Shown in pieces: positions 46,301 to 55,050 of a DNA stretch of 64,000 bases. Numbering within the stretch: the first letter of the stretch is position 1; each line of letters begins with the position of its first letter. The translations under genes were made by a program, and so were the position numbers. This DNA is from Myoxocephalus aenaeus (taxonomy: Eukaryota; Chordata; Actinopteri; Perciformes; Cottidae), in contig JBAMJR010000168.1 of assembly GCA_038501785.1 (NCBI GenBank), forward strand, positions 2,223,501 to 2,287,500. The letters are read 5' to 3'. The notes beneath the pieces were generated by a model. It made no database searches. It saw nothing but the letters and a program-made list of their open reading frames with translations, and was not told where the DNA came from.

Positions 46301-49300
46301 TGTGTGTAACGTACCAGTATAGCATGTGTGTAACGTACCAGTATAGAATGTGTGTAATGTACCAGTATAGAATGTGTGTAACATACCAGTATAGAATGTG
46401 TGTAACATATAGAATGTGTGTAACGTACCAGTATAGAATGTGTGTAACGTACCAGTGTCGAATGTGTGTAACATACCAGTATAGAATGTGTGTAACGTAC
46501 CAGTATAGAATGTGTGTAACGTATAGAGTGTGTGTAACGTACCAGTATAGAGTGTGTGTAACGTACCAGTGTTGAATGTGTGTAACGTATAGAGTGTGTG
46601 TAACGTACCAGTGTAGAATGTGTGTAACGTACCAGTATAGAATGTGTGTAACATACCAGTATAGAATGTGTGTAACGTACCAGTATAGAATGTGTGTAAC
46701 GTACCAGTATAGAATGTGTGTAACATACCAGTATAGACTGTGTGTAACGTACCAGTATAGACTGTGTGTAACATACCAGTATAGAATGTGTGTAACATAT
46801 AGAATGTGTGTAACGTATGAGTATAGAATGTGTGTGACGTACCAGTATAGAATGTGTGTACCAGAATAGTTAGTGTAACGTACCAGTATAGAATGTGTGT
46901 ACCAGTATAGTGTGTGTAACGTACCAGTATAGAATGTGTGTATCGTATAGAATGTATGTAACGTACCAGTATAGAATGTGTGTAACATACCAGTATAGAC
47001 TGTGTGTAACATACCAGTATAGAATGTGTGTAACGTACCAGTATAGAATGTGTGTAACGTATAGAGTGTGTGTAACTTACCAGTATAGAGTGTGTGTAAC
47101 GTACCAGTGTTGAATGTGTGTAACGTATAGAGTGTGTGTAACGTACCAGTATAGAATGTGTGTAACGTACCAGTGTAGAATGTGTGTAACGTACCAGTAT
47201 AGAATGTGTGTAACGTACCAGTATAGAATGTGTGTAACGTACCAGTATAGAATGTGTGTAACGTATAGAGTGTGTGTAACGTACCAGTATAGAATGTGTG
47301 TAACGTACCAGTATAGAATGTGTGTAACGTACCAGTATAGAATGTGTGTAACGTACCAGTGTAGAATGTGTGTAACGTACCAGTGTAGAATGTGTGTAAC
47401 GTACCAGTATAGAATGTGTGTAACGTACCAGTATAGAATGTGTGTAACGTACCAGTATAGAATGTGTGTAACGTACCAGTGTAGAATGTGTGTAACGTAC
47501 CAGTATAGAATGTGTGTAACGTACCAGTATAGAATGTGTGTAACGTACCAGTGTAGAATGTGTGTAACGTACCAGTGTAGAATGTCTGTAACGTACCAGT
47601 GTAGAATGTCTGTAACGTACCAGTGTAGAATGTCTGTAACGTACCAGTGTAGAATGTGTGTACCAGTATAGTGTGTGTAACGTACCAGTATAGAATGTGT
47701 GTAACGTATAGAATGTGTGTAACATACCAGTATAGTGTGTGTAACGTACCAGTATAGAATGCATGTACCAGTATAGTGTGTAACGTGCCAGTATAGTGTG
47801 TGTAACGTACCAGTATAGAATGCATGTACCAGTATAGTGTGTAACGTGCCAGTATAGTGTGTGTAACGTACCAGTATAGAGGCGCTGATGCCTCCTGCAG
47901 ACTCTCCAGCCACTGTGATGGCTTGTGGATCTCCCCCAAAGGCCTGGATGTTTTCCTGCACCCACCTCAGCGCTGCCATCTGGTCCAGGAAGCCCCAGTT
48001 GCCCCTGGCGTGCTCGTCTCCAGTGCTGTGGACCAGGAGCGCTGTGTTCTTAGACAGTCGCCTCCCTGAGAACGCTCTGTGGTACGTGGATACCTTCAAC
48101 ACAATCTCACCTCAGGAAGCCCAGGATGCCGAGGCGATACTGGATAATAACCATCACTATGTTCTCATACGCAGCCAGTGGAGCGCCGTCATACTGAGAA
48201 GCCGCGCCAATCGCCAGACCTCCTCCGTGGATCCACAGCATCACCTGACACACAGGAAGCAGCCGGCTGAGCGCTCCATACGGTAACACAGGAAAGACTA
48301 CAGGCCCACGCTACACTGCTGTATGCTGTATGCTGGTTACAACACTGCTTAGAAGCAATAGGGGCGTGTCCATTAAACACTGATTGCACACGCATCATTG
48401 TAGCTAGAGTATGACGTGAGCACTGAAAGTAGTTGAAGTGTAAACATTAAAAGAATGACCTGAAAGCAGTTGAGGCTTCTAGTCAACTAGAAAATACTGA
48501 AAGTAGATGAAGTGTCATAGTTGACGGCTCATTTATAGGCACAGTGTCTGAATACGGGGTGCGCCTGCTTTATAGTCCAAAAACAGATGTAAAGCTCACT
48601 TTCTACATTACATTACATTTCATTTAGCTGACGCTTTTATCCAAAGTGACTTACAATAAGTGCATTCAACCATGGGTACAAAGACGTAGAGACTTCCTGC
48701 TGTCCTGATGTCAGTGGGGAGCTCATTCCACCATTGAGGAGCCAGGACACAAACAGTTCTACAATATGGGACCTTCAATAAACTGAAGCAGGGTCAACAA
48801 AGCTAGCTAGCAAGCTATGCATGCTGAAATACCCACTATGATAATATCGACTGTGTTTTGCCATGAGGACACTTGGATGGTAAAATGGAGCACACATAAG
48901 AGCTCTGTCCGAATCAAGTTAATGAATAAAGACCGGCTGGACCCCGGTAACATGAACATCCCAGTCCAGTCCCTTCATGCTTTACTGGACCTCATCTCCA
49001 CTGAGAGGATCAACCCACCGGCACTTTGCCCGCTGCCTCAGCCGGAGCGTACACGTTCAGGTACAGGCAGTCCTCTGACAGCTCTGGAGGGCTGTACCGC
49101 ACTGACATGGACTTGGAAAGGTTCACAACTAGTTCTGGATCTTGGATGCACCTGGAACAAAGACAGAGAAGTGTGCGTCATCCAGAGAGACAGCAATGCT
49201 CCTCAAACGGGTGATTCAGGTCGCCCGGTCTTACATGGGAGGCTGGTGAGTGCCGTCTCTCTCCCCGTCCCACGGCTCCGCATCCCGGGGAGCCGCAAAG

Positions 49301-52300
49301 CGCAGGGGCCCCACGGGGGCCCGGGCGAAGGGGAGCCCCAGGAACTGCTGCACCCTCCTCTCCGAGCCCTTCACCGCCACGTACTGCCCTCTGACTCGGC
49401 CGTTCTTCAGAGAGACCACAGGGCCATCGCTCCCTGCTGAAGATACAGGTACACAGTGTAATGGAAATAATTCTATGTCGTTCGGGAGGAAAGCTCAAAA
49501 AGGTTTCAATCAAAAAATGGAAAAAATACAAGCAGAGATTCACTGGACAAGATGCCTCTGTCAGCAGGAAGAAAGTTGAACAGCCATCAATCAACAATGT
49601 CTGCACAGGTTTCCACAAAGATTATTGCTAAAAACAGTCAGTATTATACAATTTCAGAGGACCATCCCCTCACGATCCATCTCATCCCTGATTGGTTCCC
49701 GTTAGAACGAACACGTGATGCACGTTGGACTGTGTGTCCCATGTCAGCATTTCCATCTGTTCCTCCTGCGTGGTTCGTGCCTTGATCATTATATAAAACA
49801 AGTCATTAGCCTCTCAGAGTTTTCATCAGCGTACTTTGAATGTTCTGTAAACAGGTTATTAGCCTTAAAACCAGGTTATTGACCCCTCAGAACCAAGTCA
49901 TTAGCCCCTTGGGGCTTTTATCAGCTAGCATGAACCTGAATACCTTCACGAACTTAAGAAAAACATGTTTTTCAGTCGTTAATTATTGATCTAAGCACAT
50001 CATATTGAAACATCAGTTACATTCAGAGATTTTAGTTTAAAATACAGCATATAGATATTTTCCCATCACAACAGCACATGTTGCAGTGTTAAAGGAACTT
50101 AAAGAGTTACATTTAACACTATTGACAAGTGTATTTGGTCCCAATCTGAAATGGTGTTTAATTAACTCTATATAGAGTAAAAATGTAACACTGCCTAACA
50201 TTGTATAGTGTTAATCAGATGTAACACTGCAGGTTAAATAACTGCAGGTTAAATGTAACACTGCAGGTTAAATAACGCAGGTAAATATCATTCTCATTAA
50301 TGTTGATCATTTAACTCTTGTGATAACAGTGAACAGTGGGCTGATGTCTGAATTTTTGGTCTTTATGTTTCTAGTTTATTGTAGAAAGACCTTAAAATAG
50401 GGTTTATCATCCAAAAAGCTTCACCAATGATTTAAACAGATAAATATTGTCATTATGTATGCGTTATTATGCTGTGATTTTACTGGTACGGCCCACTTGA
50501 GATAAAAATGGGCAGCATGTGGCCCCTTCACTAAAATGAGTTTGACACCCCTGCTCTAGAAGGTCAAATAACTCTGGTAAGTGTTGATGTTACACACTAC
50601 TGTGTTGATCATTTACTCTATTACAGTGAGAACACAGCACTGACAGTGTAACATGCTAACATCCATTGACATGCACCGTGTCACTTGAACTTTTAGAATT
50701 TGACCATTACTTTACTCATTTGTAGTGTCAAATTACATCAAATTAGTTTTAAATATAGGTTTTTTTAAACATACCATTAATTGACAAGAAAAAGCATCAG
50801 TTTATTGTGCAGGCCAACCATCAACACATTGATCTTAGATCTGCATAACAATAAGGGACAATGTACAAGGAGGAATCTGCCATTCATACTGCATTTAAAC
50901 ATCAAATGGTTTAAAGGAAAACAGATCATTTAAGTGTAATACTGAAGGATCATGCAGCAATAGACAACATGTCAGTTTCATCTTCTTCTGGATCGTGTCC
51001 TCATCAGTAGAAGGTTTCAAGGTGCGATGCATTCAGGGCCGACTCGACACAATATAAAACATACTTTATTATCAATACTGACCACAACCATGTGCATTTA
51101 AAAAAACACTTTAGGTAACTTAGATGTGTTTTAAGAACAATGTTTTGTGTATTATTGGCTGGAGAAACATGTGCAACAAAAGGCAACACTGATCTTGTGA
51201 TCTTTGTTCTACATACATTCTTCCAGTATTACTACAGAATGACAGAATGTCTTCAGTGCATCGCTGAATAGTTTGAATCCTCCAGGAAAGGCACCCTGTC
51301 CCACTCTCACCATCATGATAATGCTGCTGGAGGATAACAACACAGACTCTTCATTAGTAACATTTAACATTGGAAAAACATGCTCTGGTAGAATTTAAAA
51401 TGTTAGTAAGGGTCACTGAGGTAGGGTAATTAGGTCACACCTCCTTTGGCATACATGTATTTCACCTGCTGGGCGGTGATGTACTGCAAGATTAAAGAAG
51501 AAATTATGTTTCAGTCATATTTCCAGGATTTAATGAGAGATTAAGAACACAAGGGCTAACTAAAAACAATAGTACATTACCCATTGTTCTCTGTCATGTC
51601 AGCTGAATGTTCACCATTCTCCTTCTGCTTCATCCACCAAGGACTTGTTGTATTCATTTATTATGAGATGTCTTAGTAAGAATGGATTCCACCAACTTAA
51701 ACACAATGATAAACAATTCACTGTTAGGAATATATCGATTGCAATTCATAGTGGACTTGAAGTTTGTTTGTTTGTGTGTTTTATTCAGTCAATCATTACA
51801 ATACAATACAATATTCTATATAATATACAAAACAGAAAGACTGAAAAGGTATAGGTAGAAGCAAAAAATGCTTATATATTCCTATCCTAAATCACCGAAG
51901 TCACGAGAAACCCAAATCTACAGCCAAACAATGTCTTACCTGCAGCCAAAAACTCAGTCAGATTCTGTTATTGGGACAAAGGTTTAGCTTCCAGCAGCAG
52001 AGTCCCTGTGAAAAGCACAAAGTCAGTTAGACTCACTAGTTAAACAGCCTGATGTTTACGTGACAGCAGGAGGAGCAGTGTTAGAGTAAACTCACTGCTA
52101 CTCCTGGTGTAACGACTTCAGCACACTGTACTGTGAGCGGTTAGCTTGTCTGTAAATATTAGAGTGACTGAAAGACACTTACCGCAGTCTGTTGGCGTTC
52201 AGAAGGCGGCGCCGGGGGAAATCCAGATTGGTTGGAAATGAAGTGACGAGAGTCCTTCTGACAGGCGGCATCTTACTAACCCTAAGACAACCCACTAACC

Positions 52301-53148
52301 CTGTTTTAACTCCAACACTAGGCGGCATCTTACTAACCCTAAGACAACCTACTAACCCTGTTTTAACTCCAACACTAGGCGGCATCTTACTCAAGCTGTT
52401 GGGATAACTCTGAAAGAGACCATGGACTTTGACACTGTGGATTTTACTGTGTAGAGTGGTGTGTTTGTGCAAGGCTACAATAATATTTATTTTACATCAC
52501 GGACAGACATGTCCCACGTCATTGTTTTTGTTTTTTGAATAAGATAAAATAAGATAATCCTTTATTAGTCCCGCAGTGGGGAAATTGCAGTTTTACAGCA
52601 GCAGAGCACACAAGAGACACATAGTAAATAAAAACAAGTAATATGAATAAACAATAATAAAAACAGTAAAGAAGAGTACAATAGCAATATTAAATATACA
52701 GACAGAATAAAAAAGTATATAAAAGTACTTAAATGTATTATATATTGCAAGATGAATGTAATTAAAGTGGCCAAAGCCATTGAAGTTATGACAGCAAACT
52801 GTCACATGCATGCAAGTGATTATAAAAACAACAAAACAGCAGTGTCAATCCAGATTACTTGTTTGGAAATCCCTTGATCCAGGTATTGTTTTAGAAAAGC
52901 CTTTAAAACCCAACTCAAGTTACAACAGAGCTGTTATTGTTAGCGCCTGAAAAGTTCCATTTAGCCAAATATTGTCATTCTTCTTCTCTGTAACTGTTAT
53001 TTGTTCTACTTCTTAGGCTGATAGGACGTTAGAAAAGCTGAGCACTAGTCCTCATGCGAGGTGAGACTAAGGCTTTCTTACCTGGTGCTGACTCGGCCGT
53101 CGCCGCCAGCAGAGGAAGAAGAGACACAATCAACAGCGCAGCTCTCAT
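22611..53148 (-). CDS. Carboxylesterase, CES2/CES3-like (13 coding exons, complete)
   Basis: Type-B carboxylesterase (alpha/beta hydrolase), a serine esterase of the ER lumen or secretory pathway that hydrolyses ester, thioester and amide bonds in xenobiotics and lipids. Joined exons: 53148-53082, 49436-49235, 49151-49019, 48244-48111, 48025-47872, 30210-30106, 29326-29225, 28837-28697, 28605-28525, 26761-26620, 26013-25864, 25710-25638, 22872-22611. They total 1746 nt, 581 codons plus stop, with phases consistent throughout. Visible features: signal peptide ([17 protein letters not shown]), first disulfide pair (PPMCIQDP and SEDCLYLN), oxyanion hole HGGG, nucleophile motif GESAGG, catalytic Glu in TNHEFGW, second disulfide pair (TGCDGG and VQCVRGK), catalytic His in RADHADD. 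Without the C-terminal Ala/Thr tail it is about 547 residues, normal for the family. The exact paralogue (CES2, CES3 or a fish-specific cocaine esterase-like gene) cannot be decided here. Confidence 0.95.
22621..22716. repeat. Trinucleotide repeat coding for the esterase Ala/Thr tail
   Basis: CTG/CTGTTG-type repeat on the plus strand; on the minus strand GCA and ACA codons within exon 13 of the carboxylesterase. Confidence 0.96.
23227..23549. repeat. TA-rich compound microsatellite
   Basis: TA tracts mixed with tacatgtata and tagatata variants. Directly abuts the target duplication of the hAT at 23558. Confidence 0.95.
23558..24823. mobile_element. hAT-like element carrying a minisatellite, 1266 bp
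   Basis: Flanked by a perfect 8-bp duplication atctaata (23550-23557 and 24824-24831). Ends cagtgttttccaacc and, inverted, cagtggtgttcaacc. The inside (about 23640-24660) is a tandem array of a 45-52 bp unit. It lies in intron 12 of the carboxylesterase. The open frames over the array are repeat artefacts. Confidence 0.9.
25207..25322. repeat. TA microsatellites
   Basis: Two TA tracts separated by about 22 nt (caaagtatcaaagggtcaaa), in carboxylesterase intron 12. Confidence 0.97.
25638..25710 (-). CDS. Carboxylesterase exon 12
   Basis: 73 nt, acceptor CATCTTCAG|GCAACA, donor GACTGG|GTGAGC. Encodes (G)[15 protein letters not shown] then YWGSFTRT, corresponding to the family segment before NG(D)PN. 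An N-glycosylation sequon (NIT) is visible. Confidence 0.94.
25864..26013 (-). CDS. Carboxylesterase exon 11: catalytic His
   Basis: 150 nt, acceptor GGATGCAG|ATGCCG, donor GTCATAG|GTGGGT. Encodes (D)[15 protein letters not shown], then [30 protein letters not shown] and IEVI. YxYEFxxRP is the conserved strand, and the His in RADHADD completes the catalytic triad. Confidence 0.95.
26123..26555. mobile_element. hAT-like MITE in carboxylesterase intron 10
   Basis: Ends caggggtgtcaa and, inverted, cactggtgtcaaactcaagg, with gcccgcgggcc near the right end, a common fish hAT terminus. Flanks ccttatga (26115-26122) and ccttgtga (26556-26563) match 7 of 8. No coding sequence. Confidence 0.85.
26620..26761 (-). 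CDS. Carboxylesterase exon 10
   Basis: 142 nt, acceptor CTGCTGCAG|GCCTCC, donor CACTCAG|GTCAGG. Encodes [15 protein letters not shown], then [30 protein letters not shown] and HS plus one base. GDxxMxxPxxxxAxxH is the family pattern for the helix leading into the catalytic His region. A hAT element sits directly downstream in intron 10. Confidence 0.94.
26973..27475. mobile_element. DNA transposon-like repeat with ataagc-rich ends and an internal 14-bp tandem
   Basis: The left end accgtaaaatgcgtgttata and, inverted, the right end accggaaaatttgggttata resemble each other, with subterminal ataagccgc motifs. This type is common in percomorph genomes. Contains a GC-rich centre and a 14-bp tandem, gctagcgctcgcca (27243-27313). 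In carboxylesterase intron 9. Confidence 0.6.
27476..28524. other. Carboxylesterase intron 9, unique part
   Basis: AT-rich intron sequence; nothing recognised. Confidence 0.6.
28525..28605 (-). CDS. Carboxylesterase exon 9
   Basis: 81 nt, acceptor CCTCCACAG|AGGTTC, donor GCATGG|GTGAGA. Encodes [15 protein letters not shown] then [12 protein letters not shown]. Fits the variable region after the catalytic Glu in fish carboxylesterases. Phase 0 on both sides. Confidence 0.9.
28697..28837 (-). CDS. Carboxylesterase exon 8: catalytic Glu
   Basis: 141 nt, acceptor GTGTTCAG|ATGAGA. Encodes [15 protein letters not shown], then [15 protein letters not shown] and [15 protein letters not shown] followed by PE. 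The Glu of TNHEFGW is the catalytic acid. The donor GAG|GTCGCT is weak for a 5' splice site but fits both phase and protein. Confidence 0.92.
29225..29326 (-). CDS. Carboxylesterase exon 7
   Basis: 102 nt, acceptor TTTACTTAG|ATTGTT, donor AAAAAG|GTAAAT. Encodes [15 protein letters not shown], then [15 protein letters not shown] and ATKK. Carries the two cysteines of the second conserved disulfide (TGC and VQC). Phase 0 on both sides. Confidence 0.94.
29681..29805. mobile_element. Retroelement 3' fragment in carboxylesterase intron 6
   Basis: Contains attcaattcagtttatttt, gtatagcccaaaatcac and agggctttacggtctgtaca, an interspersed fish repeat I recognise but cannot name. Confidence 0.45.
30106..30210 (-). 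CDS. Carboxylesterase exon 6
   Basis: 105 nt, acceptor CTTCTGCACAG|ACTCTC, donor GCCAAG|GTACTG. Encodes [15 protein letters not shown], then [15 protein letters not shown] and LPHAK, matching the family pattern LSPLAKxLFHRAIxxSGVA. Phase 0 on both sides. Only about 60 nt separate its acceptor from the end of the intron 5 minisatellite, so branch point and pyrimidine tract must lie in that short unique segment (30211-30270). Confidence 0.95.
30271..47878. repeat. 17.6-kb minisatellite filling carboxylesterase intron 5
   Basis: Tandem array of a 24-bp unit (plus strand gtgtgtaacgtaccagtata + gaat) with shorter variants: 18 bp lacking six bases, and 19 and 22 bp forms around gtaccagtatagtgtg. 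The length implies roughly 700 units. On the gene's sense strand each unit reads TATACTG GTACGTTAC plus ACACATTC, reproducing the exon 5 end and its splice donor. Higher-order structure is visible. The marker agaagtatag recurs at 31451, 32374, 33633 and 34772. The marker gaatagttag recurs at 38621, 42805 and 46864. Units with acgcg, acgtg and atgtg alternate, and the acgcg form is confined to positions below about 44650. Long open frames here are repeat artefacts. Confidence 0.98.
47872..48025 (-). CDS. Carboxylesterase exon 5: nucleophile Ser, ends inside the minisatellite unit
   Basis: 154 nt, acceptor GGTCCACAG|CACTGG. Encodes [15 protein letters not shown], then [30 protein letters not shown] and GISASIL. 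GESAGG is the GxSxG nucleophile elbow. The last codons are TCT ATA CTG, followed at once by the donor GTACGT. The exon end is supported by alignment with the family (human SVSVLVLSP; here SASIL joined to TLSP of exon 6, phase 0). The final seven exonic bases (TATACTG) plus the donor are the core of the 24-bp unit that fills intron 5. Confidence 0.96.
48111..48244 (-). CDS. Carboxylesterase exon 4: oxyanion hole
   Basis: 134 nt, acceptor GTGTGTCAG|GTGATGC, donor CCTGAG|GTGAGA. Encodes [15 protein letters not shown], then [15 protein letters not shown] and [18 protein letters not shown] forms the oxyanion hole, and the (V)xIQYRLGxLGF motif is a family hallmark. Phase 2 at the donor; the Ser codon is completed by exon 5 (STGDEH). 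Confidence 0.96.
48603..48770 (-). mobile_element. Retroelement fragment in carboxylesterase intron 4
   Basis: Same family as 15806-16084 (catttagctgacgctttta, then gtggggagctcattccacca and ggagccaggacacaaacagt). Confidence 0.6.
49019..49151 (-). CDS. Carboxylesterase exon 3
   Basis: 133 nt, acceptor TTGTTCCAG|GTGCATCC, donor GTGCCG|GTGGGT. Encodes (M)[15 protein letters not shown], then [15 protein letters not shown] and [14 protein letters not shown]. Contains both cysteines of the first conserved disulfide (MCIQDP and SEDCLYLN). Ends in phase 0. Confidence 0.95.
49235..49436 (-). CDS. Carboxylesterase exon 2
   Basis: Encodes [18 protein letters not shown], then [28 protein letters not shown] and [15 protein letters not shown]. 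This is the N-terminal beta-sheet region of carboxylesterases; human CES has the same LGIPFAKPPLGPLRF pattern. The acceptor is a tandem NAGNAG (TTCAGCAG|GG), so the exon starts at 49436 or 49433, a difference of one Ala. The donor CCCAT|GTAAGA splits the Met codon before the first conserved Cys. Confidence 0.95.
49437..51064. other. Carboxylesterase intron 1, 3' part
   Basis: Includes a loosely repeated taacactgcaggttaaata segment (about 50220-50285) and a hAT terminus fragment. No exon recognised. Confidence 0.55.
50520..50562. mobile_element. hAT terminus fragment
   Basis: aaaatgagtttgacacccctg is the inverted counterpart of the terminus at 26123. No matching second end was located nearby. 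Confidence 0.4.
51065..52260 (-). ncRNA. Possible small spliced non-coding transcript in carboxylesterase intron 1
   Basis: Minus-strand splice-like signals follow one another: a GC-rich segment ending at donor GACTGCG|GTAAGTG (52183); an exon-like 66 nt at 52005-51940 (CTTTTCACAG|GGACTC to GGCTGCAG|GTAAGA); acceptor AATCTTGCAG|TACATC at 51483 with a possible donor at 51441; acceptor TATCCTCCAG at 51326; and an AATAAA at 51070-51065. A CCAAT motif lies near the first segment. Stops occur in all frames of the 66-nt segment, and the only frame found in the last segment is about 35 codons, so coding is unlikely. It could instead be alternative 5' exons of the esterase, or chance. Confidence 0.28.
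52265..52395. repeat. 57-bp tandem repeat, just over two copies
   Basis: Unit ggcggcatcttactaaccct with aagacaacc and ttttaactccaacacta. Lies at the upstream edge of the possible small transcript in carboxylesterase intron 1. Confidence 0.9.
52547..52760. mobile_element. Retroelement fragment in carboxylesterase intron 1
   Basis: Contains agataatcctttattagtc and ccgcagtggggaaatt, a common fish repeat terminus followed by AT-rich DNA. Family not assigned. Confidence 0.45.
53082..53148 (-). CDS. Carboxylesterase exon 1: signal peptide
   Basis: ATG at 53148, 22 codons plus one base, encoding [20 protein letters not shown] then AP: a short n-region, a Leu-rich hydrophobic core and a likely cleavage site after the Ala-rich segment. 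The donor is CCAG|GTAAGA. Assignment to this gene rests on matching phase (1 into 1) with exon 2 and on the family's usual secretory leader. It lies 3.6 kb upstream of exon 2, so an alternative first exon is possible. Confidence 0.82.
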
Positions 53149-53420
<272 letters not shown>

Positions 53421-54627
53421 GCTCAAGACTGAAGACATAGAATCTAAAACACTGTGTCTACTTTCTGATGATAAAGTAAACACACAATGCCCCCTTCTTC
53501 TGATTGGGGTAAACAGAGAATAAGGTTTTTATATTTGACTGATTCAGACAAAGATGGAAATTGACTGCTCACATTATGTTAATCACGTTGGTCAGTTATG
53601 TTCTGGCAGTTTCCACATAGCCGGTGTGGTTATGTCTGTTTAAGATGTATATTGTTGCTTGTTTTTTTTATAGATTTCTAACTTTGCTTTGCAGACTCCT
53701 GCTGCTCTGAGGAGGCCCTGACTATTTTGACAGCTGCATGACATTCCTCCCGCACTTTGTCCTTCACAGAGAAGAGAAGATAAAGCGGCGCTGCAAAAAC
53801 AATGAATTCTGTGTCCTCAAAACCTGATCTATCCTCTTCCTCGGGCCCACAAAGCTTCATAGAATGAGCCACATTGTTGTGTCTGCATTACCATGAACAC
53901 ACACAGGAGGATGTTCACTCAATCCCACTCTATCCCGTGGAAGATGGTCCCTAACAAATGCATTATGGCTTGAAACTGTTATAAAGTATGAAATTAAAGG
54001 GCCTATCATCAGACAATGTTAACATACAAGAGTATGGCATTCATGACTGCTCCGTTTTAGTTTTCACCTCTACTCCCAAAATGTAGTCCACTGGTTGGTG
54101 AACTGGGAGATATGAACTATCTTTGGACCCCATGATATGATCAATGCTGCTTAAAGCACAACGTAAGGTAGAAGTACAAATAAACCCTGCCAGCTTCTCT
54201 GACCTGGACATCCTTGTTCAGTAACAACCCGACTGCCGTGGAAACCTTGAGTTGGAGCTCTTTGTTTGCTGCATTCTGGTGCGTTTCTGTGCTCCAGTTG
54301 TCAGAGGAAATGTTTTTAGTGGTGACTCAACCTGTCAGTTCTCCTCCAGGCAAAGTGGAGACATGACGCAAAGTTTGCCGTCTTGTTTCTGTCTGAAAAT
54401 GCCCTGGAGAAAGACTATTGTCTGTCTAATGTCTGTTCATGTTGCGGTTTTGTTTCCAAAATGTAGGCCGACGTGAACGGTGGCGGTTTTGGTATGAACA
54501 TTTTGGTGAAAAAATTCAAATAGCATCCAAATAGCTATTGGGCCCCAATGACTCCTCGCCTGAATGTTCTCTGTTCTAAACCCTCTCTAACTTTGTTCTG
54601 CTTCACTTTATCAAAGTCAACCTTTGC

Positions 54628-55050
54628 AGAGAGAATGTTCACATATTGTGTTATGATTTGGGTTAGAGAATGTTCACATATTGTGTTATGATTTGGGTTA
54701 GAGAATGTTCACATATTGTGTTATGATTTGGGTTAGAGAATGTTCACATATTGAGCTATGATTTGGGTTAGAGAATGTTCACATATTGAGCTATGATTTG
54801 GGTTAGAGAATGTTCACATATTGAGCTATGATTTGGGTTAGAGAATGTTCACATATTGAGCTATGATTTGGGTTAGAGAATGTTCACATATTGAGCTATG
54901 ATTTGGGTTAGAGAATGTTCACATATTGAGCTATGATTTGGGTTAGAGAATGTTCACATATTGAGCTATGATTTGGGTTAGAGAATGTTCACATATTGAG
55001 CTATGATTTGGGTTAGAGAATGTTCACATATGTGCTATGATTTGGGTTAG
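54628..55050. repeat. 36-bp minisatellite, about 11.5 copies
   Basis: Unit gttagagaatgttcacatat + tgagctatgatttggg. The first copies carry tgtgttatg, the later ones tgagctatg: two homogeneous sub-blocks. Confidence 0.96.

Noticed and set aside
30271..47878. CRISPR-like regular array
   Set aside because: Units are directly abutting repeats without unique spacers, in a vertebrate gene intron.
52262..52395. Telomere-like ctaaccctaa motifs
   Set aside because: They occur once per 57-bp unit in a short tandem, not as consecutive TTAGGG repeats.
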